Shown: positions 1 through 7,421 of the stretch, piece by piece
Numbering within the stretch: position 1 is the first letter of the stretch
Layout: each line of letters opens with the position of its first letter
Source of the DNA: Gammaproteobacteria bacterium
Lineage (GTDB): Bacteria > Pseudomonadota > Gammaproteobacteria > Pseudomonadales > Azotimanducaceae
Reading direction: 5' to 3'
Length of the DNA: 64,000 nt
Assembly: GCA_026707945.1 (NCBI GenBank)
Contig: JAPOVV010000077.1
Location: 1-64,000 of the forward strand
Notes under the pieces: generated by a model
The model's input: only the letters and a program-made list of their open reading frames with translations
The model's database searches: none
Told to the model about the DNA's origin: nothing
Position numbers and translations under genes: made by a program

Positions 1-15
1 ATGGAAGTGAAACCA

Positions 16-55
16 GGAAGGGACTCCCTGTGGGAAGCGATCCTTCCCAGCAGGG
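16..55 (-). other. Strong hairpin 3' of the ssb-like gene, candidate structured RNA
   Basis: Bases 26-37 pair with 43-55: CCCTG TGGGAAG, loop CGATC, CTTCCCA, one bulged G, CAGGG, giving 12 base pairs. A second pairing is mutually exclusive with it: AGGGA (19-23) with TCCCT (25-29). A third option pairs GGAAGG (16-21) with CCTTCC (42-47). No T-run follows on either strand, so a simple rho-independent terminator is unlikely. It lies just past the stop of the DUF3577 gene, where related elements carry topoisomerase genes. Structured RNAs such as the STAXI motif are known near ssb/topoisomerase genes, but I cannot confirm a match. Confidence 0.4.
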
Positions 56-101
56 TGGTAAAAAGTTCTGAAACTACATGTGCTTGCGCACAGGTTCAGA
101 G

Positions 102-506
102 TTAAGCGGCAAGCTGACGTTCAGGCTGAATCACCTGACCATCAACGCGAGCCCAGTCAACGCCAATCAAGCGGGTCCTAAGACTTACGCGAGTTTGACC
201 TTCGTCGGACTCATTCTTTGAGGTGTATGGCACACCCTCTAGATCGCTCAACCTAAAGCGAATCAGAACGTTGCGTCCTTGAGCGACATCGTCCGCCAAT
301 ACACGCACCCATTCGTGCGCTTGCGTACCCGACACTTTCGCGTCGAAATACGTTTTCTTGACGTTACCAGCCCGCCCGCGGAGCGCGGCGATCTTCACAG
401 TAAGAAATGGCATCCCTTCCTCTACGGTCACTTCCGTGACCCGGTTCAGGTAGCCAACTCCGGTCGTGAATAAATCGAAGTAACTCACTTGGCGAGTCTT
501 CATCAC
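102..506 (-). CDS. DUF3577 family ICE protein (STY4534-like, ssb-like)
   Basis: Protein of 133-134 aa resembling the DUF3577/STY4534 family of integrative conjugative elements (ICEs), which takes the place of a single-strand DNA-binding protein in the element's replication module. The N-terminal YFDLFTTGVGYLNRV stretch, the central AHEWVRVLADD region and the C-terminal GVDWARVDGQVI are typical of the family. The start is GTG at 506 or ATG at 503. The ATG sits in a TGATG overlap with the small frame upstream, suggesting translational coupling. It is the last gene of the element visible before the window edge, and topoisomerase and transfer genes would be expected beyond it. Family assignment is from recognition; the ssDNA-binding role is family knowledge. 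Confidence 0.85.
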   Translation of the reverse strand: MMKTRQVSYFDLFTTGVGYLNRVTEVTVEEGMPFLTVKIAALRGRAGNVKKTYFDAKVSGTQAHEWVRVLADDVAQGRNVLIRFRLSDLEGVPYTSKNESDEGQTRVSLRTRLIGVDWARVDGQVIQPERQLAA

Positions 507-709
507 ACGTCCTCATGCAATGGTTGGTGGCGAAACAATCGAAATTGCATCGCCGTCGTTAAAACGTTGCGGATTAATCCGCAAGTCGTGGAATCTGGAT
601 ACACGCAACGACTTAAAAAGTCGAAGCGCTGTCTGCCGGTCTCAGTACCCGTTGGCAGCTCTACCGCTAAATTCGTAGCGGCCACGATATGCGTTACCCA
701 CATGTTCAT
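503..709 (-). CDS. Small frame between the DUF1845 and DUF3577 genes, uncertain
   Basis: A 68-codon frame that begins in an ATGA overlap with the stop of the upstream DUF1845 gene and ends in a TGATG overlap with the DUF3577 start. This arrangement is what a genuine coupled gene would show, but the sequence resembles no family I know and has an ordinary mixed composition with no clear domain. It could instead be a spacer whose frame is open by chance. Confidence 0.3.
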   Translation of the reverse strand: MNMWVTHIVAATNLAVELPTGTETGRQRFDFLSRCVYPDSTTCGLIRNVLTTAMQFRLFRHQPLHEDV

Positions 710-1476
710 TCGAACACCACGCTGTCGTTGGTGTTCTCATGAGTCGCGGGCGGTATCTGTTGTATTTCTGCGCCGTTTATTGGCGGTGCGAGAGGTGCAC
801 GACGCACCCCTGTCAAAACATCGTTTGGTAGCACACCCATCAGCTCTTCGGCGCGTTGAAACATCGGTTGCGCATCGTGTGCCGAATCGCGCGTGATCCC
901 CAGTCTGCGGAATCGTTGTGGCAGACCGAATACGCCTCGGATGCGCCGCGCACACGCTCGCACTACGTCGTGACACTGTTCTGCGTTGATCACGCCAATC
1001 CGTTTGGCAGTAAATGCATGGCACGCAAGTTCGTCGAACTGACCTAGCATCCTCGCCGCGCGATAGGCGTACGGTGTAGAGAATCGCAGGGCCATGCGAA
1101 ACGGTTCTTTTACTTCTGCTGGTGCGATATGGAATGTCCTGGTACTGCGCAGTTGCAGGTTCAACTGCTTCATTTCGGTGTCCATACGTGCTTCGGCAAC
1201 TGACATGGCTTCGTGCGTTCGTACGAGAAACCAATCGGCGAAGGGATCGTCTTCCGCGGCAGCCTGCCATATCAAGCGCAAGCGATCCGCAAATGCAAGC
1301 AAACCTGCAATCAGAGGTTTGTCTTCGACCATACGCCCACGTACGAGCAACTGGGCATGACGGGTTTGTAGGACCAGATGAAGTTCGCTGTGGAGCGTTC
1401 CACTGAAGTTCTGCGGTTTTGCCGCGCCGTTCCCTGCGATGCGCTGAACTTGCGACATAGATGCTTCCGTTGTCAT
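706..1476 (-). CDS. TIGR03761/DUF1845 family integrating conjugative element protein
   Basis: A 256-aa protein of the PFGI-1 class ICE family TIGR03761 (DUF1845). The run LVLQTRHAQLLVRGR near residue 33, then GLLAFADRLRLIWQAA and DDPFADWFLVRTHEAM, are the family's characteristic blocks. The biochemical function is not established; it always travels in the replication/partition module of these elements. It is transcribed with the small frame and the DUF3577 gene downstream. About 120 bp upstream begins the palindrome cluster (1593-1820), which is a plausible control region for this operon. In better-known elements a DUF3158-type gene usually lies nearby; none is visible here. Confidence 0.85.
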   Translation of the reverse strand: MTTEASMSQVQRIAGNGAAKPQNFSGTLHSELHLVLQTRHAQLLVRGRMVEDKPLIAGLLAFADRLRLIWQAAAEDDPFADWFLVRTHEAMSVAEARMDTEMKQLNLQLRSTRTFHIAPAEVKEPFRMALRFSTPYAYRAARMLGQFDELACHAFTAKRIGVINAEQCHDVVRACARRIRGVFGLPQRFRRLGITRDSAHDAQPMFQRAEELMGVLPNDVLTGVRRAPLAPPINGAEIQQIPPATHENTNDSVVFE

Positions 1477-1592
1477 TGAAGCGGGAATTTGATGAATAAA
1501 CGTATAGTTGTGGCTACAAAATCAATACATGGTTCGTTGAGGTTCTTGTGTAAGAATCGATGACCAGACGGACCGAATCGAACCGGTAGAGC

Positions 1593-1820
1593 GTGATAAC
1601 CCGGTTATCAGTCAATCAATGCGGGCACTTTGTCGCTTCTAAATCCAACATTCGCGGTGATAACCCGGTTATCAAGGCGTATCTATACCGCAACATGAGT
1701 CTTGTTCGCTGACGCTTGTCAGTCTTGTCTCAGTGACAACCTGGTTATCACAACCTCCAGCAACTCGTGATAACCCGGTTATCAGCAACATACGTCACGT
1801 CGTGATAACCCGGTTATCAC
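1593..1820. repeat. Cluster of five 19-bp palindromes (9+1+9) in the ICE
   Basis: Consensus GTGATAACCCGGTTATCAC, two 9-bp inverted arms around a single central C. Copies lie at 1593-1611, 1657-1675, 1733-1751 (two changes), 1767-1785 and 1802-1820. Start-to-start distances are 64, 76, 34 and 35 bp, so the last three are nearly evenly spaced, about three helical turns apart. Only the last copy is perfect; the first, second and fourth differ at the final base. The cluster fills the gap between the DUF2857 and DUF1845 genes, close to parB. It could be ParB (parS-like) binding sites, an origin, or operators for a dimeric regulator. Copies are exact enough to indicate selection. Confidence 0.85.
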
Positions 1821-1838
1821 GACGTAAGCTCAATGCGC

Positions 1839-2396
1839 TCAACGCGATTCCTCTCGAGTCCACTTCGATACCAAACTCCAGACCGCACGTATCGACACAC
1901 CGGTTTTTGTGTGCAAATCGATGTAATCAGCGCCATTCAACTCGTATGAATTTCGACCATCCACTATCTTGCGCCAAGCCGCGTAAAGCTCGTCTTCGAC
2001 GCTGCGTTCAGGGAGTTGAGGACGACCTTGACCCAAGCTGGCGGGTAAGTGCCGTCGTCGCGCCGCGTATTCACGCGTCGACAAACCGAATAACTCGTGC
2101 AGCATATCGAAAGGCGCGTTCTTGTCGATGAGATCGTTAAGCAAGTCCTCGTTTTTACGTTCACGTTTGAGCAAATCGATCATCGGCCAGAAAACTTGGC
2201 GATTGAGCGAGACCGACAAGCAGTGCGCTTTCATCGCTTCGACCCGGGACAAATCAAGCATCTGCAGATCACGGAGCGCTTCGACTTCCTTCTCCCCAAA
2301 CTGCATGTGTTGCAAGGAACGCAAATCCCCTTCCGCCAAACAGCGCATCGCATACATCAACACGGCGCAAACCAAGCTTCCTTCCTTTGTGTTCAT
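1839..2396 (-). CDS. DUF2857 family ICE protein
   Basis: A 185-aa protein of the DUF2857 family, which follows parB in PFGI-1/SPI-7 type elements. The C-terminal half has a pattern found in the family: FGLSTREYAARRRHLP followed by GRPQLPERSVEDELYAAW and a last segment containing TGVSIRAVWSLV. The middle TREYAARR/region and the C-terminal SIRAVWSLV could form helix-turn-helix units, suggesting DNA binding, but the role is unknown. It is transcribed with parB, separated by only 3 bp, and followed by the palindrome cluster. Confidence 0.8.
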   Translation of the reverse strand: MNTKEGSLVCAVLMYAMRCLAEGDLRSLQHMQFGEKEVEALRDLQMLDLSRVEAMKAHCLSVSLNRQVFWPMIDLLKRERKNEDLLNDLIDKNAPFDMLHELFGLSTREYAARRRHLPASLGQGRPQLPERSVEDELYAAWRKIVDGRNSYELNGADYIDLHTKTGVSIRAVWSLVSKWTREESR

Positions 2397-2399
2397 GAT

Positions 2400-3722
2400 T
2401 CAAGCCTTCCAGAGATTCAGTCCGTGTTCATCCGCGAATTTGCGCACGCGTCGATATGCGCCAAGCAGATCAACAACGTGATTCCAATCAGAAGCGTCAA
2501 GTACATGCAACAATCGATCGCCGCAGTCGAATAGGTCGAACGCCGGTAATACGTCATACGCGTCGCTCGCGCGACCATTTTCAAGCGATTCAGAAAGTCG
2601 AGACGTTGGTTTCATGACCTGTTTCAACGCGCGCTTCGACGCACGGGCTTGATCGCACGCCGTCGCCAATAACTTCCATATTCCGATTTGAGTCTTCGAG
2701 GCGTTCCGTCTTGGTAGCTCGCACATGCAGTATCCAAACCTCTCCTCGATCGTCACGTGGATACAGTCGCTCAGTTCAAACCGTTCCGCGAGTGCCACGC
2801 AGGCTTCGATCGCCGTTGAACGCGCTTTTTGGATCTCTCGATCAAGGTTGAAGGGCCGCTTCTCGACTGGCTCGTCCAGTTTGCGTGACTCGTCGGGAAC
2901 GACGGGCATGAAGCGATCGAGCTCGATAGGCTCGCCCGAGCGTTCCGCATCCAGCATTAACCGCACGCCGTTGATGTCCAGCTCCGCGGCGACCGCGATC
3001 TCATTGGCAACGTTCGTCGTTAGTTCCTCAAGGTCAAACGTCGCGCCATCACAGTTTTTGACCAATTCACTGAAAAGGTCCGAGAATTCTCCCGCTTCAT
3101 CTGGGCACTGTCGATCCCAGATCTTCACGGCACAATGTTCGAGCGCACGAATTGACATGACTTGGCGCTTTCCCATGCCATGTTCAAGTGCGATGGGCAA
3201 CAAACCGAACAAGCGATTGACCGCGTAGTCCATTGCCGAAATCACAGGTTGACTCAGGGTGTAGCCGTGGTCACTAAGTTGCCGCGCGAGTTCGCGCTGC
3301 GAAAGCCGTTCGGCGCCGGGCTCGGTCGCCAAGCGGGCGAACTCCATCACGCCCAACGCTCGCTCAATGAACATCAAGTTCCCGCGCATATCGTTTTCTC
3401 GCAAGTGGGAGACGAGCAGGTTAAGTTCGCTAGTCCACTGTTTGACGATGCACGGTATCTTCGCAAATGCGTCATCGCCGGCATCATGTAACGACTGAGC
3501 GATGTTGAGGCGAGTATTGCCTCCGGCTTGCAACGTGTAGTTTTTGTCACCAGGTTTTCGAGTCACTATAAGCGGCGATTCGATGCCATTTTTCTCCAGC
3601 GAGTTCTTAATCCGTTCGTATTCTGGATTTCGTGTAACTCTGGGATTGTTCGCATAACAAGCGATCTGGTCGACGGGTAATTCAGCGTAATGATTAACAG
3701 GTTTGGATGAAGTGGTCGGCAT
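2400..3722 (-). CDS. ParB family protein, PFGI-1 class ICE (TIGR03764)
   Basis: About 440 aa. The N-terminal ParB/Srx-like domain (residues about 10-110) includes PVDQIACYANNPRVTRNPEY and LQAGGNTRLNIAQSL; the following region (about 125-190) contains an HTH-like segment with LSQRELARQLSDHGYTLSQ. This matches the long ParB of PFGI-1 elements, which partitions or stabilises the excised element. ATG at 3722 is preferred over TTG at 3731 because AAGGAG lies 11 bases before it and only 2 before the TTG. In complete elements parA and dnaB precede this gene; here an unrelated divergent gene follows, so the element end is truncated or rearranged. The likely DNA target is either unlinked or the palindromes at 1593-1820. 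Confidence 0.85.
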   Translation of the reverse strand: MPTTSSKPVNHYAELPVDQIACYANNPRVTRNPEYERIKNSLEKNGIESPLIVTRKPGDKNYTLQAGGNTRLNIAQSLHDAGDDAFAKIPCIVKQWTSELNLLVSHLRENDMRGNLMFIERALGVMEFARLATEPGAERLSQRELARQLSDHGYTLSQPVISAMDYAVNRLFGLLPIALEHGMGKRQVMSIRALEHCAVKIWDRQCPDEAGEFSDLFSELVKNCDGATFDLEELTTNVANEIAVAAELDINGVRLMLDAERSGEPIELDRFMPVVPDESRKLDEPVEKRPFNLDREIQKARSTAIEACVALAERFELSDCIHVTIEERFGYCMCELPRRNASKTQIGIWKLLATACDQARASKRALKQVMKPTSRLSESLENGRASDAYDVLPAFDLFDCGDRLLHVLDASDWNHVVDLLGAYRRVRKFADEHGLNLWKA

Positions 3723-3871
3723 ATAAACCAATGCTCCTTCGTTTGTGATCGAGGATAAAGTAGAGTCGGTTAATACTGTATTTGCGTATAGTATAGCAAA
3801 ACTATGTCTATGTTCAGTTGTTTCGTGTCATTTGCGCAAATGGATTGGCTCTAAGCTGCTCGATTCATACC

Positions 3872-3890
3872 TGGGTACGAGTCGTACCCA
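3872..3890. promoter_or_regulatory. 19-bp perfect palindrome upstream of the SDR gene
   Basis: TGGGTACGAGTCGTACCCA has 9-bp arms around a central G. It lies 110 bp before the SDR gene start, in the junction between the ICE remnant and the chromosome. Likely an operator of a dimeric repressor; a boundary site for the element is possible but no second copy is visible in the window. Confidence 0.5.
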
Positions 3891-3999
3891 CGCATCGCGA
3901 GTGCATAATCGCAACGCTTATTTCCACGTCGCTACGGCAGTAGAGAGATCTCGACGCCGCCGTACGTCGACCTGCCCTTTCGATATTCAAGGATTGGAT

Positions 4000-5073
4000 A
4001 TGCCAACGATTAATGCCAACGACGGTCCCGTCGCCATCACCGGCGCAGCAGGCTACATAGGCTCGCACACGGTTCACGCATTCCTCGAACGTGGCTACAC
4101 GGTTCGCGCATGCGTAACGAACGCAAACGCACCGGAAAAAGTTAATCATCTCAAGGCGATGGCCGACGAAGGGTTGCCAGGAACGCTGGAAATCGTTGAA
4201 GGGAACATTCTCCAGGAAGGGAGCTATGACGCCCCATTCAACGAATGCGCAGCGGTTTTGCACGTGGGTACGCCGATGCTCTACGGTGGCGAAAACACGC
4301 CGCGTGAAACCTACGACGGCATGGTAGACGGGATCTACAAAGTGCTCGGTTCCGCAACCAAGGCAGGTACTGTAAAGCGATTTGTGTACACGAGTTCGTT
4401 CGCGGCGATTGGGCATCCTGCGCCATCAGGCTATGTATATACAGAGGACGACTGGGCTGACACTCATCGAGAACGCGATGCGAGCTGGACCGAGGACCGT
4501 ATCGACCAGGATGGCGGTCTTGCCTACGCTTGGGCGAAGGTCGCGACCGAAAAGATCGTTAACGCGTATACCGAAGAACATGGCGGCTTTGACGGCGTAT
4601 CGATCTGTCCGTGCGTGGTGCTCGGACCGTTGCTCTCAACCGCACACGAGGGTTTGGGATCATGGCAGTACGCACTGGCGAGGATGCTGGAAGGCAAGCC
4701 GTGTCCACGCGGTTGGCAGGCACTCTGGAACGTCGTTGACGTGCGTGACGTCGGCGAGGCTCATGCGAAGGTTTGCGAAAGTGAAAATGTCAAACCGAGT
4801 AGCCGTTATCAGTTGACAGCGACCGATGAACGCGGCGAATTGAATGTCGATCAGCTACAAGAACACCTACAAAAACTCTTTCCAGATCTCACGGTAGGTG
4901 GAAGGCCTGATGAAATGGCGGCTTTCCTGGAGCGACGTGGAAAAATCCACGATGGTCCTCGCGCTCACTGCACAAACGCAATCAACGACCTCGATTTAGT
5001 GACGCATGCGATCGAGGATACGTTAAAAGCCACGGGTGAAACAATGATCTCACTAGGCCTCTGCAAACCTTAG
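4000..5073 (+). CDS. NAD(P)-dependent epimerase/dehydratase (extended SDR, DFR-like)
   Basis: A 357-aa extended short-chain dehydrogenase/reductase. The Rossmann motif GAAGYIG is at residues 15-21, the serine pair TSS at 131-133 and the catalytic Y176-xxx-K180 (YAWAK) follow. Layout resembles dihydroflavonol-reductase/aldehyde-reductase type enzymes, which reduce a ketone or aldehyde on a substrate I cannot name. The frame is open 255 bp further upstream, but ATG 4000 has AAGGA six bases before it and starts directly ahead of the Rossmann strand, so that start is chosen. Monocistronic, divergent from the ICE parB. Confidence 0.85.
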   Translation: MPTINANDGPVAITGAAGYIGSHTVHAFLERGYTVRACVTNANAPEKVNHLKAMADEGLPGTLEIVEGNILQEGSYDAPFNECAAVLHVGTPMLYGGENTPRETYDGMVDGIYKVLGSATKAGTVKRFVYTSSFAAIGHPAPSGYVYTEDDWADTHRERDASWTEDRIDQDGGLAYAWAKVATEKIVNAYTEEHGGFDGVSICPCVVLGPLLSTAHEGLGSWQYALARMLEGKPCPRGWQALWNVVDVRDVGEAHAKVCESENVKPSSRYQLTATDERGELNVDQLQEHLQKLFPDLTVGGRPDEMAAFLERRGKIHDGPRAHCTNAINDLDLVTHAIEDTLKATGETMISLGLCKP

Positions 5074-5191
5074 TTTCTCGAAACTAGCTGGTTGCGCCGT
5101 GTTCACATTCTCGTGTTCCCAATTCAGATTTGCTGTAAATATCGATGGTGGACTCGATGAAAAACGCTAGCATTTATCGACCTTTCTCAGA

Positions 5192-5365
5192 CTAATCAAT
5201 ATGGGTCTGAATATAAAGAATGAAGAGATCGGTGCTCAGTCGATGTTGCCATCGCGCGGCTATGATCGTTCCGCCGCCGATTACATATGAGGAACGTGGT
5301 AGCCACCTGTCAAGAAACGTAGCGATCCACACTAGTCCTGCTTCAAGCTGTTCAGGTAGTGTCAA
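5192..5365 (-). pseudogene. N-terminal fragment of an AbiEii-like nucleotidyltransferase
   Basis: A 57-codon frame starting at TTG 5365 contains YVIGGGTIIAARWQHRLSTD, the glycine-rich motif of AbiEii/AbiGii-type nucleotidyltransferases (GG-x-HR-S-D). Intact family members are several times longer; here the frame stops at 5192 soon after the first catalytic-type Asp, and the usual second Asp of the DxD is missing. It lies 10 bp past the stop of the 149-aa gene at 5376-5825, as a toxin would follow its antitoxin. Read as the remnant of a toxin or abortive-infection gene. Confidence 0.6.
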
Positions 5366-5375
5366 GAACCAACGC

Positions 5376-5825
5376 CTAGCGGCCTAAGTTGCTGGAGAGT
5401 CGGTACAACCTTGTTTCGAAATCTGGGGGATCGTAGTTCGGCGACCGACAATTCATCCACTCAGCGACGAACGGATGCGTCACTTGACACTCGATCATGG
5501 CTCTTGCTAACTCGTATAGCGACACGCCACACAAATGACGAAACAAACGAATGTCGAGACCGTCGCACTGTTCAAAGACCTCGGCTAGATAACTCTTCTG
5601 CTGCTCATCCAAGTCACCTTCACGGATGGCTTCGCGTATTTCCTCTGGTGTCATTTGGAAGCTGCTTCCTGCCATTCGTGGTCTCGTCAATCCACCAATA
5701 ATGTTCGGATCGAAGTCGGTACGTTCGTGTGCTCTCGGAAAATCGAAATTCTCCAATGGCAAGATGGGGCGGCGACGTCGCCATTCGAATGCCGAGTCCG
5801 GCAGATCTAGCTCTCGCTTTGACAT
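5376..5825 (-). CDS. Hypothetical protein upstream of the nucleotidyltransferase fragment
   Basis: A 149-aa soluble protein of no family I can name. The N-terminal third is basic and proline-rich (EWRRRRPILPLENFDFP); residues 60-90 are acidic and helical (TPEEIREAIREGDLDEQQK); the last third has a compact hydrophobic segment (FRHLCGVSLYELARAMI) and ends NYDPPDFETRLYRL. Its position directly before an AbiEii-like toxin fragment suggests an antitoxin-type partner, now perhaps without a functional toxin. No strong ribosome site is seen. The role is inferred from context only. Confidence 0.5.
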   Translation of the reverse strand: MSKRELDLPDSAFEWRRRRPILPLENFDFPRAHERTDFDPNIIGGLTRPRMAGSSFQMTPEEIREAIREGDLDEQQKSYLAEVFEQCDGLDIRLFRHLCGVSLYELARAMIECQVTHPFVAEWMNCRSPNYDPPDFETRLYRLSSNLGR

Positions 5826-6095
5826 CGCAATCTCGAAACAATCGAGTCGACTTTAGCAAGGTATCCGTGCTCTGGCGACTCTCATTTTGACCGTCTAATA
5901 AAGTGACAAACTCATAAATAAATCGCTGAAAATTCCAGACAGCCGCTACTCAGGACTCGTCTATTTATCCGCAATTCGTTTCAGAAACGACTCTACTGCC
6001 ACTAGTTAAACAGAGTCCACTCGTCGACATAATCCGTCTTCATCGTCACTAGAACTCCATAATTCCCGCGAACCCAAGACTAATGATGTTGCGCC

Positions 6096-6350
6096 TTGGC
6101 AATGTGTTTCAAGAACCCAAGAGCCGACGAATTGGTGGCTAAGTTAGTTCTCCTCACTGGCGAAACCAAGACGCAAGCAATCATCGTAGCACTGCAAGAA
6201 CGATTGAATCGGCTGAGTACAAATTCCAAAGAGAAAACGCTGGCAGAGAATCTCTTAGCAATAGGAAAAGAATGTGCGGCGCTCCCAGTATTAGACGGCA
6301 AGTCCCCCGATGAAATCCTTGGTTACGACGAATTTGGATTGCCAACGTAG
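6096..6350 (+). CDS. VapB-type antitoxin, orphan (Rv0623-like)
   Basis: 84 aa from a TTG start. It shares the pattern ADELVAKLVLLTGETKTQA and the ending PDEILGYDEFGLPT with the antitoxins at 6572 and 30204; all three are exactly 84 codons with GCA/GCx as the second codon, which supports the starts chosen. The N-terminal ribbon-helix-helix-like part should bind the operator, and the C-terminal part the toxin. No PIN toxin follows: the next 200 bp have no readable frame related to VapC. It is either an orphan antitoxin, possibly protecting against the neighbouring VapC, or a remnant whose toxin was lost. Confidence 0.7.
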   Translation: MAMCFKNPRADELVAKLVLLTGETKTQAIIVALQERLNRLSTNSKEKTLAENLLAIGKECAALPVLDGKSPDEILGYDEFGLPT

Positions 6351-6487
6351 TTTCATCTATCGTCACGGCACGTTTTCCACTCGCCCTTTCGTAAAGAAAC
6401 GCTACCAATTACCGTAGCGCCAGTCATCGGTTCCTACGGGAAATCAATTCCAACCGCAACGAACGCGTGTCAGTTGCGCTAGGCAGC

Positions 6488-6512
6488 GTCGTTTAAAAGT
6501 TTTAAACAACGA
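6488..6512. promoter_or_regulatory. Palindromic operator candidate upstream of vapBC
   Basis: GTTTAAAA G TTTTAAAC (6491-6507) is a perfect 8-bp inverted repeat with one central base; outside a single mismatch on each side the arms continue as CGT/ACG. It lies about 60 bp before the vapB start, where an autoregulatory VapBC operator would be expected. Confidence 0.5.
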
Positions 6513-6571
6513 TAACATCTCTTGCAGAAACTTAAAATATAGTAATGTAGCTTTGAATGTGGAAATCTATA

Positions 6572-6826
6572 TTGGCACTCAACATACGCAACGAACGAGC
6601 TGAAGAGCTAGCAAAATCTGTAGTTCAGTTAACTGGAGAGACTAAGACACAAGCTGTCACCAAGGCGCTTCAGGAACGTCTTGACCGGCTGCGTGCCAAA
6701 AATAAAAAAAGAAGCCTAGTCGAAGATGTCCTTGAAATTGCACGTCAGTGCGACAAGCTACCAGAATTGGACAACAGATCGGCCGAGGAAATTCTCGGCT
6801 ACGATGAAGACGGATTGCCGACCTAA
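6572..6826 (+). CDS. vapB: VapB-type antitoxin (Rv0623-like)
   Basis: 84 aa beginning with TTG at 6572 (sequence LALNIRNERAEELA); the ATG at 6557 adds five residues not present in relatives. The conserved ELAKSVVQLTGETKTQAVTK segment and the C-terminal EEILGYDEDGLPT mark the Rv0623-like antitoxin family. The stop codon overlaps the start of the toxin (TAATG), so the pair is translationally coupled. Expected to neutralise the PIN toxin and repress its own promoter, probably at the palindrome near 6488-6512. Confidence 0.85.
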   Translation: MALNIRNERAEELAKSVVQLTGETKTQAVTKALQERLDRLRAKNKKRSLVEDVLEIARQCDKLPELDNRSAEEILGYDEDGLPT

Positions 6827-7218
6827 TGGTCGTTGATTCGTCTGCGCTTCTTTCGATACTACTAAATGAAGATGATCGCGAACGCTACGCACAAGCATTG
6901 GATTCCGACGAAGATAGATTCATGTCGACCGCGACGTTTGTCGAAGCGAGCATTGTGATTGAGAAACGTCGAGGTTCTGAAGGATTGTTTGCACTCGATC
7001 AACTCATCACAAGGTCCTCGATCGAACTAATTCCAGTCGACGTTGGCCAAGCGTACAGGGCGCGTTCTGCTTATCGCCTATACGGAAAGGGTAGACATCC
7101 TGCAGCTTTAAATCTTGGCGATTGTTTTGCGTACGCACTGGCTAGCACCCTAAAGGAACCTCTGTTATTCAAAGGAAACGATTTTTCGAGAACTGATTTA
7201 GATATAGTCGCAATCTAA
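6826..7218 (+). CDS. vapC: VapC-type PIN domain ribonuclease toxin
   Basis: 130-aa PIN domain protein. The acidic residues of the active site are all present: D4 in VVDSSA, E in FVEASIVIE, D in NLGDCFAYALA and D in GNDFSRTD. The family cleaves specific RNAs, often tRNA or rRNA, when freed from VapB. The length of about 130 aa is normal and no lesion is visible. Pairs with vapB through a one-base overlap. Confidence 0.9.
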   Translation: MVVDSSALLSILLNEDDRERYAQALDSDEDRFMSTATFVEASIVIEKRRGSEGLFALDQLITRSSIELIPVDVGQAYRARSAYRLYGKGRHPAALNLGDCFAYALASTLKEPLLFKGNDFSRTDLDIVAI

Positions 7219-7421
7219 ATCACGCCGATAATGCCTACGAAGACCATCTTCTCATCTGGTGCTATGCAAGGAACGAATCTGCGCACTTGATCGGAGAAAT
7301 TCAACCCATCTTTACGGCTACAGACCACTGTTCAGTCGATTCTCATCCGTTACCGGACCGATCGACTCGTTCGTTCCATATGTAGGATAGACCGCTTGCC
7401 CACCCACCCTCGGATACGTCG

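Noticed and set aside
1-60. Rho-independent terminator
   Set aside because: The hairpin is strong but not followed by a T-run on either strand; kept as a structured element only.
489-896. 135-codon plus-strand frame across the ICE genes
   Set aside because: It is antisense to recognised ICE proteins and has no known domain.
1593-1820. CRISPR-like array
   Set aside because: Spacing is irregular (34-76 bp), the repeat is a full palindrome and there are no cas genes.
2725-3228. Plus-strand frame inside parB
   Set aside because: Shadow of parB; Ser/Arg-rich composition typical of antisense frames.
5651-5670. SRP-RNA-like GGAAGCTGCTTCC
   Set aside because: Only the short core resembles 4.5S RNA; it lies within a protein gene and lacks the flanking helix.
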